From NCBI GenBank assembly GCA_964520785.1, contig CAZFQG010000283.1, forward strand, positions 1-5,743: DNA of 5,743 nt, read 5' to 3'. The notes beneath the pieces were generated by a model. That model was not told the origin of the DNA and ran no database searches. It saw only the letters and a list, made by a program, of their open reading frames with translations. The position numbers were made by a program, and so were the translations under genes. Each line of letters begins with the position of its first letter. Position 1 is the first letter of the stretch. Below, one piece after another: positions 5,739-5,743 of the stretch. This stretch comes from CAZFQG01 sp964520785. Lineage in GTDB: Bacteria; Planctomycetota; Planctomycetia; Pirellulales; Thermoguttaceae.

Positions 5739-5743
5739 GTTTT

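Noticed and set aside
1..5743. Mobile element, CRISPR array, tRNA, rRNA, or phage or defence genes
   Set aside because: Reading both strands, I found no regularly spaced repeats, no tRNA-like cloverleaf, no rRNA segment, and no transposase, integrase, nuclease or toxin-antitoxin motifs in any supported reading frame.

Overview
The window looks like a piece of a Planctomycetota chromosome, probably of the Pirellulales type. The strongest evidence is the left-edge gene, a DUF1559 pseudopilin. It has a GFTLVELL prepilin N-terminus running into an AVQAAREAARR-type helix, and an H-X9-DG motif near its C-terminus. That architecture is massively expanded in planctomycetes and rare elsewhere. A secreted HEAT-like protein built around an L-x-D-D-x-F-x-x-R-E-x-A segment, high-GC codon use and weak or absent ribosome binding sites fit the same origin.

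Layout, left to right. (1) 1-1028, plus strand: DUF1559 pseudopilin, with its true start left of the window. (2) 1033-1060: a sigma70-like promoter, followed by 1122-2144, a predicted exported protein with an unrecognised beta-rich N-terminal half and a HEAT-like C-terminal half. A stem-loop follows the stop. (3) 2145-2650: a gene-poor stretch of about 500 bases with two adjacent perfect dyads (2450-2471 and 2478-2497), a possible alternative stem, an imperfect direct repeat, and a candidate promoter at 2537-2570. (4) 2651-4687: a large exported protein with the layout of a six-hairpin ((alpha/alpha)6) glycoside hydrolase, preceded by a textbook Shine-Dalgarno. (5) 4688-4869: a convergent intergenic gap with a 12-bp palindrome. 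(6) 4870-5592, minus strand: a two-helix inner-membrane protein with a PH-like cytoplasmic domain and a strongly acidic tail.

The four genes do not form an obvious pathway. Each plus-strand gene after the first seems to have its own promoter and the last gene points the other way, so this reads as single-gene units rather than an operon. Three of the four products are predicted to be exported or surface-associated (pseudopilin, HEAT-like protein, glycosidase). The fourth is membrane-anchored.

I see no rRNA, tRNA, CRISPR array, transposase, phage gene or recognisable defence system. The items most worth a second look are the paired dyads upstream of the glycosidase, the unassigned glycosidase family, and the PH-like membrane protein. 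None of these is proof of a new system.
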